A DNA stretch of 64,000 nt, taken from contig OY776121.1 of the NCBI GenBank assembly GCA_963675135.1, forward strand, positions 82,916,875 to 82,980,874, given 5' to 3'. The notes beneath the pieces were generated by a model. It saw only the letters and a program-made list of their open reading frames with translations, searched no databases and was not told the origin of the DNA. The stretch is from Galeopsis tetrahit. Its lineage: Eukaryota; Streptophyta; Magnoliopsida; Lamiales; Lamiaceae. Within the stretch, counting starts at the first letter, position 1; each line of letters starts with the position of its first letter. A program made the translations under genes and the position numbers. Shown one piece after another: positions 47,441 to 58,578 of this stretch.

Positions 47441-48057
47441 ATTTACAAACGTTGGTCGGATATGTTGGATGACGCCATTAATCATGGACTATTCGTAGTT
47501 TACTTACTAATTGCTTTATCGACAATTAATATTTAGAGGAGTGTATATTTTTCCTTGACCTCAGGTTGTTTCACGGGTAAAGTTTTAACGACACTCCGAC
47601 CTCTAACTCAGTTTGTGAGCTTATATTTTCTCCTTTTCTTTTTCTTTTATACATCATAATTTAACGCGAGTGTATATCGAGTATACGTATGTAGCATAAA
47701 AACCTCCTCCAAAAAGCAATTGATTACTCGATTGACTTTCCAAATGCGGCAAATTAGTTTCACCTACATATAGTGTTCCTTTAGATAATTATAGGGTTTG
47801 AAATTTTTGAATGAGTGGAAACTAAAAATAGGTCATAATTACTATAATTAATTATAACGAAGACCTTTGTTAATTAACTTAAGAAAATGATGAATGTTTT
47901 TGTACGGTGTGGGCCCGGGATAAAATTAATGTGGCATGATAGTGAAACAACAACCTAATTTCCCAACAAAACAATTCATTAGGTACACCTAAGTAACAAT
48001 TCAATAACCAACTTCAATTCATCATCATTTCTTTGATCATAGAAATTATTTTGTAAT
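47441..48057. other. Intergenic DNA, nothing assigned
   Basis: AT-rich sequence with no ORF of note. It ends at the left target duplication of the MULE. Confidence 0.4.
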
Positions 48058-48139
48058 GGGCTACACTTGCGTGCCCTTACATGTACCATGCATACATCAC
48101 CAAAATAGAATATGGGCTAGAAGATTATCTGCACCCGTT

Positions 48140-48425
48140 ATTTTTTTAAGTTCACCCCAATTTTTTTTACCCAATTCTTTTTACCACAGTTATATGTACC
48201 CACTCATTTTATGAATTCACCTTCAAATCATTGTTTTACAACTACACCCTCTCATTTTATGAGTTCACCCCCAAATTATTTTTTTACCACAAATATCTAC
48301 ACCCGCTCATTTTATGAGTTCACTCCAAATTATATTTATACTACAATTATCTGCACCCACTCACTTTATGAGTTCACCCCCAAATTATCTGCACCACTCA
48401 TTTTATGAGTTTACCCCCAAATATT
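48140..48425. repeat. Subterminal ~60-bp repeats, left MULE arm
   Basis: About five units of TCATTTTATGAGTTCACCCC followed by CAAATTATTT and ACCACAxxTATxTGCACCC. They are the inverse of the array in the right arm. Confidence 0.8.
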
Positions 48426-49428
48426 TTTTTTAAATAATTATATTTAAAAAACTATATTATCTTTTTATTGATTTACACAAAATATAATAAAATCAACATT
48501 AATTTATACATTTACAATTTGCAGCTGAGTTATCGTCGATTCACCACTAAATCACCCATATTTTTAAAAATAAAATCGTAAAAACATAATTAAAAAAAAC
48601 AATTGAAATTAGTCACAAATCTCAATTTTTTTTTCTTTTAATTTTTTTTTTCAATTTTTATTTCAAACTTTTTATTTCTTAATTTTTTTCATACTTTTTA
48701 TTTCTTTTTTTTTTTTTTAGTAATTTTTTAAATTTTTAATATAAAATAATATTATATGTATAATTTTATTATAGTCGCTAGTACAATAAGTAATAACCAG
48801 TAATACCATTAATAATAATCAGTAATATCTTATACAAAAACAAATAATTGCACACATCTAATTATATTCAATAATACCAAGAACAATTATTAGTAATACC
48901 ACGGATAGTAATCTGTAATATCATTAATATTAATTAGTAAAATTTTATACAATAACAAATAATTTCACACATCTAATTATATAAAGTAATACCAAAAAAT
49001 AATTATTAGTAATACCATGAAGGAATGAAGGGTAATTAGTAATACCATAAACATTGATCATTAATATCTTATACAATAACAAATAATTTCACAAATCAAA
49101 TTATATTTAGTAATACCAAAAACAATTATCAGTTATACCATAAACAATAATATATAATAACATAAACAATAATAATAAACAGTAATGCCTTAATTAATAA
49201 TAAATAATTCCACACAATCAGTAATACCACAAACAATAACCAGTAATACCACAATTAATAATCAATAATACTGTAATCAATAATCATTAATATTAATTCA
49301 ATAGTGTATTAATAGTAATACCACAATCAATAACTAGTAATACCAATACCACTAACAATAATACTATAAAAAAAGTGGAGGGAGTGCAGACCAGAGTGCA
49401 ATAGGGGGTGCATATTACCAAGCCCAAT

Positions 49429-49777
49429 TAGGGCTGTAAATGAGTCGAGTCGAGCCGAACGCGATGCTGTTCAAGCTTGTTTGAAATATTATCGAGCTTT
49501 GAAATTAGTGTTTGAGCTTGTTTGATAATTAAACGAGCCGAGCTCGAACGAGCTTTATTCGAGCCGAACACGAGCCGAGCTCGAGTAGTTTGACATTTTT
49601 ACACTAAATTTATCTTTTTTTATCTATCGAGCTCGAGCTCGAGTCGAGCTTTGGACCATACCGAACGTAAATTTATGTTCAAGCTTGTTTGATATCTATG
49701 TCGAACCGAGCTCAAACGAGCTTTTATCGAACGATCTCGAATCGAGTATCGAATAGCTTGTTTGATTTTCAGCCCTA
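49429..49777. mobile_element. hAT-like MITE rich in GAGC/GCTC words
   Basis: Ends TAGGGCTGTAAATGAG and TTGATTTTCAGCCCTA, with a perfect 8-bp duplication AGCCCAAT on both sides (49421-49428, 49778-49785). 349 bp. The interior is made of GAGCTCGAxCGAGC-type palindromic words. It is non-coding and nested in the MULE. Confidence 0.85.
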
Positions 49778-49785
49778 AGCCCAAT

Positions 49786-50330
49786 TGAAGAGAATCCTAG
49801 CCAAATAGAAGGGCACCCTAGGTCAGCAGTCGCCGCCTGAGATTTCATCGACAAGCTCACCGGCTCCGAGTGCCGACTGATCAGAGATCCATCGACAACA
49901 TACTCACAATCCTCCGTCGGACCATTGTCAACCGGAGGAAGAGGCTGCGCAGGAGCATGGTGAAGAAGACGAAGCAATGTAGCTTCGATTTGGACAAATA
50001 CGAACAACGAGAGCGAAGTGAGTGTTGTAGGCGAGTGCCATTGATGCCGGAGAAGCTCCTGAATCGCGAACACAAAGGAGATTGATCGAAGCAGTCGCGT
50101 CGGTGGTCGAAATGAGCAGAGGTTTTTGACCGCCATTGATCGTGGCCGAGATGGAAGATGATGTCGATTGTCATGGAATTGAAGAATCATGATTGCGATT
50201 TGAGGAGGGGGCTTAAGCGGCCGGGACGGAAGCGCCGTCGTCGCCGTCGAAGGGGTGGTCGGATATGGTGGTGGCTGGGTCACCCACCGACCGACATGGA
50301 TTTTCGACAGGTCCTTTACTCATCAAATTA
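49786..50330. pseudogene. GC-rich captured gene fragment in the MULE (putative)
   Basis: Sharply more GC-rich than the arms, with codon-like text in more than one frame: + strand RRKRLRRSMVKKTKQCSFDL (from about 49930), and - strand a Pro/Ser-rich 195-codon ORF 49696-50283. I recognise no domain in either. Abrupt composition borders inside MULE arms are what Pack-MULEs show after taking up host gene pieces. The parent gene is unknown. Confidence 0.45.
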
Positions 50331-50765
50331 AAATTGAAATTCAGGTGCACCGCCGATAGAATATAATAAAATCATACCTATAATATTATTTTGTATTAAG
50401 ATTAAAAAAATACACATGAAAAAAATGAAAAAGAAAGGCCAAAAAAAAAAAAAAAAAAAACGAAGAAATAAAAAATTTGGAAAAAAAAATTGAAAATGGG
50501 AAGAAAAAAAGAAAAGAGGAGGGGGAAAAAATTAAAAAGAAAAAAATCGAGATTTGTGGCTAATTTCGATAGTTTTTTATTAATTATATTTTTACAATTT
50601 TTTTTAAAAAGTATGGGTTACTTGGTGGTGAATCGACGGTAACTCGATAATAACTCGTTTGTATATTGTAAATATATAAATTAGAGTTTATTTTATTATA
50701 TTTTGTGTAAATTAATAAAAAGATAATATAATTTTTTTAAATGTGATTATTTTTTAAAAATTATT

Positions 50766-51120
50766 TTGGGGTGAACTCATAAAATGAGTGGGTACAGATA
50801 ATCGTAATAAAATAATAATTTGGGAGTGAACTCATAAAATGAGTGGGTGCAGATAACCGTGGTAAAAAAATGATTTGGGGGTGAACTCATAAAATGAGCG
50901 AGTACATATAACCGTGGTAAAAAAAAGATTTGGGGGTGAACTCATAAAATGAGCGGGTGCAAATAACCGTGGTAAAAAAATGATTTGGGGGTGAACTCAT
51001 AAAATGAGCGAGTACATATAACTGTGGTAAAAAATGATTTGGGGGTGAACTCATTATATGTGTAAGTGCAAATAATTATAGTAAAAAATAATTTGGAAGG
51101 TGAACTAATTATATGAATGG
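50766..51120. repeat. Subterminal ~60-bp repeats, right MULE arm
   Basis: About six units of GGGGGTGAACTCATAAAATG then AGCGxGTxCAxATAACCGTG and GTAAAAAAATGATTT. Confidence 0.85.
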
Positions 51121-51291
51121 GTATAGATAATTTGAATTAAAAAAAAATGAAATTGAGAAAGTATGCACCATGCACTTGCATGCATACAAGTATTTGGCTT
51201 TTGTAATATAATTGTGATATAAATTATCAGAGGCACCTTCAAAATGTTACTCTAGTCATTTAAATGGAGACTTGAGATTAGATTTGATGAT

Positions 51292-51421
51292 TTTTTTTTT
51301 TTAAATCTCGGGTAACCGGTTCAAGGATCGACTAATCTCGATAGATCAATTTCACCGCTCACTTGCGGGGATTCCGTTTAAAGTAGAGTTTTGCTCCCCA
51401 CTATACCAATTCTTTGTGGTT
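51292..51421 (-). mobile_element. tRNA-derived SINE
   Basis: On the - strand it opens near CAAAGAATTGGTATAGTGGG, which holds a pol III A-box-like TGGTATAGTGG. It continues GAATCCCCGCAAGTGAGCGG and ends GGTTACCCGAGATTT plus a run of A. It is flanked by the 17-bp duplication AGATTAGATTTGATGAT (51275-51291, 51422-51438). About 130 bp. The truncated copy at 22196 shares its 3' part. Confidence 0.7.
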
Positions 51422-51445
51422 AGATTAGATTTGATGATATATTAA

Positions 51446-52280
51446 CGCATGATTGGTATGCAGGAATGAGGTGGGAATGGAATGACCATTCTTAATTCTA
51501 TTCCAAATGTCCTGATTGGTATATTTTTATGTTAGGAATATTTATTCCAAATGGAATGATTATTCCTCAAATTTAGGGAATGGTGATTCCTCCCATCCCC
51601 ATGGTTTTAGCTATTCCTATATATTTAGGAATGAGTTTTTTTTTTTTTTTTAAATATTTTACAAAAATATCATAACTTATTTTTTATTTTTAACAACATT
51701 ATTTTATACATCCAAACAATAACAAACAACAATAATTTTTAATAATTATAATTGTAAAAATAATAATAACATTATTTAATAAAAAATAAATTATGAATTT
51801 AATTCTAATAATAAAAATAATAAAATATTTTAATAATATAAATAATAATTCACAACATACCTGTATTAATAAAAATATTTTATATAATATTAATTATCTT
51901 AAATAATTATAAAAAAAATAATATTATTATTTAATAAAAATATTATCATTTAAATATAAAAATCAATAATAAAAGTATTATAAAAAAATATTTAAAATTA
52001 TAGATATTATTATTAAATATCAATATAAAAATATATAAAAGTAATAAATATTATTATTATATTAAAAATCGAAAATAATAAAAATATATGTGAGTATTAA
52101 AGATCTAATAATTATAATTAATAATAATATTATTATTGTTTGAAATTTATATAATACTCACATTTCATTCCTGTTCATAGCAATCATAAGAATGTCTATT
52201 CATATGTCATTCCATTCAACCCTTCATTCCATTCACGAGTTCATTCCATTCAGCCACATTCAATCATACCAATCATGCTG
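51446..52280. mobile_element. Harbinger-like MITE
   Basis: Ends CGCATGATTGGTATGCAGG and CATACCAATCATGCTG are inverted, and the flanking TAA is duplicated (51443-51445, 52281-52283). Both arms carry GGAATGGAATGA / TCATTCCATTC. The 835-bp interior is extremely AT-rich without ORFs. Confidence 0.72.
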
Positions 52281-52647
52281 TAACAATGTTTTATTCCTTC
52301 ACCAGAGTGATTATACAATTTATACACAAGGGTTTAGTGTGACTAAAATAAAATTAAGTGAAGCTCGTTACATACTATTATTGAGATGAATCGCAATTCA
52401 CACCATTAATACATAATGCATTATGCATGTGGACGTAAACATCGGCATTAACTACTCTTTAATTTGAATTTAATAGTCAACGCTGTAGTTCATTAACAAA
52501 TCCAATTGTCCAACTTAAAAAATAGCCCAATAACCAAAATTTGGACCTTATGTTTAGGTATTTAATGGTCCACATTAAATAGTCCAATAACCAATATTTT
52601 CGGCCTTAAATTTTGCCATTTAGCTGATAAGTTTGTTTTAAAACCAA

Positions 52648-52975
52648 GGGCATGTTTGTTTTGGGATGGGAAATCCGGATTTGGGATTTCGAAACTCCAC
52701 CCCCGTTACACTTTGGATTTTGATTCAGGATTTCAAAATCTCACCCTATAAATACCTATAAACCCTATAAAAGTCAACCCTATAAATACCTACAAATCAC
52801 CTATAAATACCTACAAACCACCAATAAAACATATAATCCTATACTATAAAGTTAAATCCTACCCTACATAAATCCCAAAACAAACACAAAACACAAAAAA
52901 CATTAGGATTTTGAAATCCACTAAATTTTGAAATCCGGATTTCAAAATCCTCAAAATCCCAAAACAAACATGCCC
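52648..52975. mobile_element. MITE with GGGCATGTTTGTTTTGGGAT ends
   Basis: GGGCATGTTTGTTTTGGGAT at the left and ATCCCAAAACAAACATGCCC at the right are perfect inverses; CAA is duplicated (52645-52647, 52976-52978). The interior has several CTATAAATACCTACAAA units. It belongs to the same family as parts of 23686-24199, and is probably related to insertions in introns of PAH and LHCA5. Confidence 0.8.
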
Positions 52976-54740
52976 CAAGAGTTTTGAAATTTAAAATCTC
53001 TTTTCAGTTTGAGATTTTAAAAATCAATTTTACCACTACAATACATATAAATTTACACTTTATCTCTCATTATACTCTTAACATTCAATTACCAAATTTA
53101 AGGTCCAAAATTTGATTATTGGGATATTTGAGTTGGACAATTGGATTTGTTAACAATTTTACCACAACACGTCAACACGTATAAATCTACTTAATTTGTA
53201 TATCTCATTCCACTCAAAAATTCAAAACAAACACACAACTTATTATTTATAAGAATTTAATAATTTCATTAAAAAAAAAAAAGACAATTAAGACTCAAAA
53301 CAATCATCAACTTAGCTTCACATATATAAATAAAGGTGCAGGTTATTTGCAACCCTCGAATTAATTAATTCAACACCTTAACCTGTGTAAATTATAAGCA
53401 TAAATGATTCACTTAAATAACTTTTTAGATCCTTATGCGCGTTGTCACAATTTCAATCAGTTCGCTTTCGAAAAAATTGTTGGTCGCGGATTAGTTCGTT
53501 ATGCACGCCAGTGACCTAAAAAAAATGTGTTGATTGATCTCTCTAATTGAGCTGCTACCCAGCTACAACAACAAAGAACAAAGTTTTTTTTCTATTCACG
53601 ACTCAGCATTTCATCCACTACAATTAGCTTGAAAGCGAATCCCTGATCTGAAATTTCGTTAGTGAGCTGGTTTGGTCTATCCCTTCACTTAACCAAAAGC
53701 GTACACTCGATCCTAACAAATACGTCTTTTTCCTTTTTGGAGGGTACTCCGAGTAATGGGTACCTCGTAGGACCTCGATCTGCCTACTCGGGTCTTGTAT
53801 GGTCCGTATGGATATGCACGAAGGAATTCCTGACAAATACGTCTTTTACTAAAAAATATAAGTCATTATAAATAAAAATATTATTGTAAAGTGTAGGACA
53901 CTACAATAGAAAGGTGCAACACCATTTACCAAAAAGTGTAAGTCACACAATTGAAAAATGTAACACAATATTACTAAAAAGTGTAAATTACTATAAATAA
54001 AAATATTATTATACAGTGTAACAATTGAAAAGTGCAACACCATTTTACCAAAAAAAATTAAATTATTGAAAAATGCAAATCATTATAACTGAAAAGTGCA
54101 ACATAAAAAAAAAAAAAAAATTAAAAAGTCAAGAGTCAACTCAAATGAGAGTAACCCATAAATAATTTATGGAGTACAATAATTTGTGAGTCTTGGATGG
54201 AGTAATAAGTTTCTCTTCAAGAAGAATATGACCTAGTTTGTTTAAGATTCTGTATATGATCTTATTCTTATCTATATATAATCTGCCACCAAACACAATA
54301 TTAAATGTGTAATATACTAAACAAAAGGCAAAAGAGCCAAAGGGCCCTCTTATTCCGTAATGGTCGGCCACTTTTTTCTTTTTCTAATTACTAAACATTA
54401 CTTAATTATTGAACATAAAAATACTTATAAGAAAACATAAATAACAAAAATAATGATTAAAAGTATTCCAATCAGGTTTTTTCTTATGCACAAATAATTA
54501 CCGTTGTCTGAATATTAAATAAAATAAAATAAATAGTAGTAGTCGTATATTTTAAATACGAAAAAATAAAACTCGGACAGGAATGGATCTCGTTCGTCTC
54601 TGACCCTCAGCAAAGTTCGCTCCACACACGTGTAATTATCACATCTGTATATATTTTATTTTTTATTTTTATTTTCAAATTAGCAATTGGAATTTATAGT
54701 TGCTATTTTTGGGTAAAGAGTGAATTTAGGGGGGATTAGG
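52976..54740. other. Intergenic DNA, nothing firmly assigned
   Basis: AT-rich. Around 53730-53830 there is a more balanced stretch (GGTACCTCGTAGGACCTCGA) I cannot assign. 53870-54110 has repeated AAAAAGTGTAAxTxACTATAA and GTGCAAC words, a degenerate local repeat. No gene seen. Confidence 0.4.
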
Positions 54741-55793
54741 AATTATTTGAAGCCAATAGTTTTCTGTTTTTTCGGGTTTTATTTGGAAATAATTTGATAG
54801 CTTCTCATTTTGACCTTTGTCTCTGTAGTTTCTGGTGATTCTTGGTACGTTTCTCTTCCTCTTCTTTGCCTTTTGTTTTGACTTTATATGAATATGATTT
54901 TCTGCTATTATGTTTGAAATTGGTTTTGATTTTGATTGATTGATTGATTTGAATGGATATTGTTGTTATCCGAGTTTTGGGTTAATGAATGAATGATGAA
55001 TATGGTTTAATGTTTTTCTTCTTCCGTTTAATTCTTAATTGAGGGTCTTCTCTTCATTGATGGATTTTGAGATGATATTATGGATGGTTTATTTCATTTC
55101 ATCCATCATTATTGATTACTACTCTATTATTTTGATAAATTTGATTTAAATGAACTGAGTTTTTATATTTTCATATTTATGTGAGCCGGATGAAATGAGC
55201 AGCTGATGTGTTTGTTATTGGATTCACTTCTGATTTCAAATGTTTGTGTTTTTATTTAAAAGAAATGGATTCAATTGTTTGAAATACATCTGTGTTATAT
55301 TTGAGACACATGCTGCTATATCTACATAAAGATGATCATATAGATTTGGTGCTTCATACTCTTATACGAAAGCAAATAAAAGATTCATGTTGGGCACGTA
55401 TGATTAATGGCACACTTTTCTGTTGTTAAATCAGACGAAGCATTAGAGTCTCTTACAAATCTTGTTCTTCGGTTACATAGCATAGCTGATAAGGCAAGGA
55501 TTTTGTACTAGGTTATTTAAGTATACAACATTAGAAGAATGTCACAATCTTATAGATAAACAAATTTGGATGTTTGGAGTAAGACATTCTTCGTGCAATT
55601 GCAAAATCTTTTGATAGATTTCTCTAGATGCGAAAATACTTGAATGAGGAAACCTTTTTATTGATCTAGCATTGAAGATTTATCTGTTTATGTAGATAGA
55701 GGTGAGAAATAAACGATGATTTCGTTTGTTGTTTAATTTATAGTTTGGCTGCAGGATATCCAGGTACTCTATCGACCCTACCATTTGAGCAGA
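54741..55793 (+). other. WEB1-like gene leader with probable 5' UTR intron
   Basis: A leader exon probably ends at TTGG|GTACGTTTCT or a donor nearby (about 54845). TTTGGCTGCAG (to 55754) is a good acceptor 39 bp before the ATG at 55794. The region between has no ORF. Confidence 0.45.
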
Positions 55794-58194
55794 ATGGAGG
55801 GTGCTAAAGTTTTCGTGGAAGAAGAATCTTCTGCTGCACCAGGAACAAGAGAGGACCAATCACCTGCTGCTCCTTCTTCTGCACCCCACGCGGACTCAAC
55901 TTCTCCAGAAAAGGAACTTAGCTCGCCTATAATGGCAAGTCCCGAAGATGATAAAGTAAGCATACATAGGAAGTCCGTCTCAATGAGTTCATTGGATGTA
56001 AAGACTGAAACTTACTCATCGCCATCAAGAAAAGATGCTTCTTCAGATGATTTACAAACACTTAAATCCTCTGTTTCACCACCCAAGGCGAAAAACGGTC
56101 CAGTTGCTCAACTTGCTGCCAGATTCGCATCCAATTCCATCCCGAATCCACCATCCTCTGTGATGACAAAATCGACAAAAAATGCCGACTTAAAGAGAGG
56201 CCAAATTGACACAACCCCACCTTTTGAATCTGTCAAGGCTGCTGTTTCAAAGTTTGGTGGGATTGTCGATTGGAAAGCCCACCGATTGCAATCTGTCGAG
56301 GTATATATAATCTCCCCTCTCTTTATCTTTCTTTATCGTCCTGTTTGAGTCGACACATTAATGAATTAAGATGACTATTGTTGTTTAGAGACGAAAAATC
56401 ATAGAACGAGAACTGGAGAGAGCGCAGGAGGTAATACCCATATATAAGAAACAATCCCAGGTTGCTGAAGAGTCAAAACAATTGGTTCTAAAAGAGCTAG
56501 AAAGCACTAAAAGACTGATAGAAGAATTAAAGCTTAATCTGGAAAGAGCAGTAACAGAAGAGCAGCAAGCAAAGCAGGATTCCGAGCTTGCAAAGCTGAG
56601 GGTGGAAGAGTTGGAACAAGGGATAGCTGATGAATCTAGTGTTGCCGCCAAGGCGCAACTCGAGGTTGCACGAGCAAGATATTTAGCAGCTGTATCGGAA
56701 CTTAAGTCCGTTAAAGACGAATTGGAACAGCTCAGGAAAGACTATGATTTGTTGGTAGCTGAGAAAGATGCATCTATGAGAAAAGCAGAGGAAGCTAGTT
56801 CTAAATCAAAAGAAATTGAGAAGTCTGTCGAGGATTTGATGATTGAGCTCATCACGGTGAAAGAGTCGTTGGAATCTGCGCATGCTGCGCATTTGGAAGC
56901 GGAGGAACACAGGATCGGAGCAGTTATGGCGATGGAACAGGACACGATGAATTGGGAGGAGGAACTGAAGCAAGCAGAGGAAGAACTCAAGAAATTAAAC
57001 GACCAGGTAAATAGGTCAAAGGATTTGAAAGCAAAATTGGATTCTGCAACGGGGTTGCTTCAGGATTTAAAATCCGAGTTGGCAACTTACATGGAGTCAA
57101 AATTAGAGGGCGAAGAGGGAAACTCGGGAGATATTGAGAGACGAACTCGAGCTGATATCGAAGCGGCTCTTTCGTCCGTGAAGAAGGAGCTCGAAGAAGT
57201 GAAGGGCAATATCGAGAAAGCGACGAACGAAGTTACGATCTTGAAAGTTGCTGCCACTTCGTTGAAATCAGAGCTCGAACAGGAAAAGGCTGAGCTGGCG
57301 AATATTAAGCAACGGGAAGGGATGGCATCGATTACTGTCTCGTCTCTTGAAGCCGAGCTGAAGAGGATGAAATCGGAAATCACGGCTTCTCAGATTAGGG
57401 AGAAGGAAGAACGAGCAAAAATGGTGGTGCTTCCGAAGAAACTGCAAGAGGCGGCGCTTCAGGCTGATAAAGTGAAATCAGTTGCTGAAAAAGCTCGGGA
57501 CGAGCTTAGAAAGGCAAAGGAAGAAGCAGAACAAGCGAAGGCGGGAGCGAGTACAATGGAAAGCAAATTAAGAGCAGCTCAAAAGGAAATAGAAGCAGCA
57601 AAAGCTTCTGAGAAGTTAGCTTTAGCAGCTATAAACGCATTGCTAGAGAGTGAATCTGCTCAGAAGACGAACGATGAGGAAAATTCACCGAGTGGGGTAA
57701 CGTTGACCTTGGAAGAATATTACGAGCTTAGCAAGCGGGCCCACGAGGCTGAAGAGGAAGCCAACATGCGTGTGGCTGATGCTCTTTCTCAGATTGAGGT
57801 TGCTAAGGAATCTGAATTAAAAAGCTTAAGTAAGCTCGAGGAAGCTAATCGAGAAATGGTGGAAAGAAAGAGCGCGTTGGAAATTGCATTGGAGAAAGCT
57901 GAGAAGGCTAAAGAAGGAAAGTTGGAAGTCGAGCAGGAGCTACGGAAATGGAGGGCTGAGAATGAACAAAGACGAAAAGCTGGTGAATCGATTCCAAAAG
58001 ACGAGGCATCCAAGAACTTTGTCAGCGCACCTCTTCTGCAACAGGCATCGAGTCCAAAGTCGTTTACGAGCAATACAGAAACTGATACGTCTCCAGATGT
58101 TAGAGTTTCCAAGAAAAAGAAGCGATCATTCTTCCCAAAGATATTCATGTTCTTGGGGAGAAAGAAATCGCATGCATCTAAGTCGTCATCATGA
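55794..58194 (+). CDS. WEL1: WEB1-like coiled-coil protein (WEB family, DUF827)
   Basis: WEB1 and its partner PMI2 keep chloroplasts moving properly in response to light, acting in the cytosol on chloroplast actin filaments. Two exons, 55794-56300 and 56389-58194 (donor GTATAT, acceptor TTTAG), giving 770 residues. The first ~130 residues are Ser/Pro-rich and disordered. VKAAVSKFGGIVDWKAHRLQ at about 150-168 is the family signature just before the coiled coil. Residues about 170-690 are almost continuous heptad helix (for example ELESTKRLIEELKLNLERA and SSVKKELEEVKGNIEKA), with TLEEYYELSKRAHEAEE near 600. The C-terminus is basic (SKKKKRSFFPKIFMFLGRKK). Length fits the WEB1-like protein rather than the longer WEB1. 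The ATG chosen is the first in frame after the leader-intron acceptor. Confidence 0.9.
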
Positions 58195-58578
58195 TCATCC
58201 TCGCTTGTTTTGTCTGTGAGTTCTCATTTTCTTTGTGTCTTGAAATTCGCCTGTCTGAAAATTGGTTTGTCCTCTAATCACCAGAATCTGCTGTTCATTC
58301 TTGACAAAGTCTATATTTGTAGAGAGAGATATTGTTTTGTGTACAATAGGTTGATCAGATAAAAATAAATTTTTGCTGATAAGAACCCTATATGTGTTCC
58401 ATTGTTTAAAGTTTTCATTAATAGGTATTTTGTTTTGTACTGTAAAATATAGTCTCTTCTGGATTTCAATTTTCAAATCCGTTTTTCTAAATTTAATTTC
58501 TGGATATACGTATTACAAATATTGCAATGAAACATTGAAAGAGTTCTCTATTACAACAAGTAATCATCTGAATGGTGT
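58195..58578. other. Convergent 3' flanks of WEB1-like and LHCA5
   Basis: The two genes point at each other with a 384-bp gap that must hold both 3' UTRs. No other feature. Confidence 0.5.

Larger units (their letters stand above)
48058..51198. mobile_element. Mutator-like element (MULE), Pack-MULE candidate
   Basis: Long inverted arms (left about 48058-48720, right about 50480-51198) flanked by the 9-bp direct repeat TTTTGTAAT (48049-48057 and 51199-51207), the duplication length of Mutator-like elements. The arms carry about five to six units of about 60 bp around GAACTCATAAAATGAGxGGG / its inverse. They continue inward with matching AAATATGGGT, GATTCACCACTAA and AGATTTGTG words. There is no transposase. 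The interior is first AT-rich (48730-49370, many AATACCA words) and then distinctly GC-rich (49786-50330). A hAT MITE sits inside at 49429. Confidence 0.72.
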
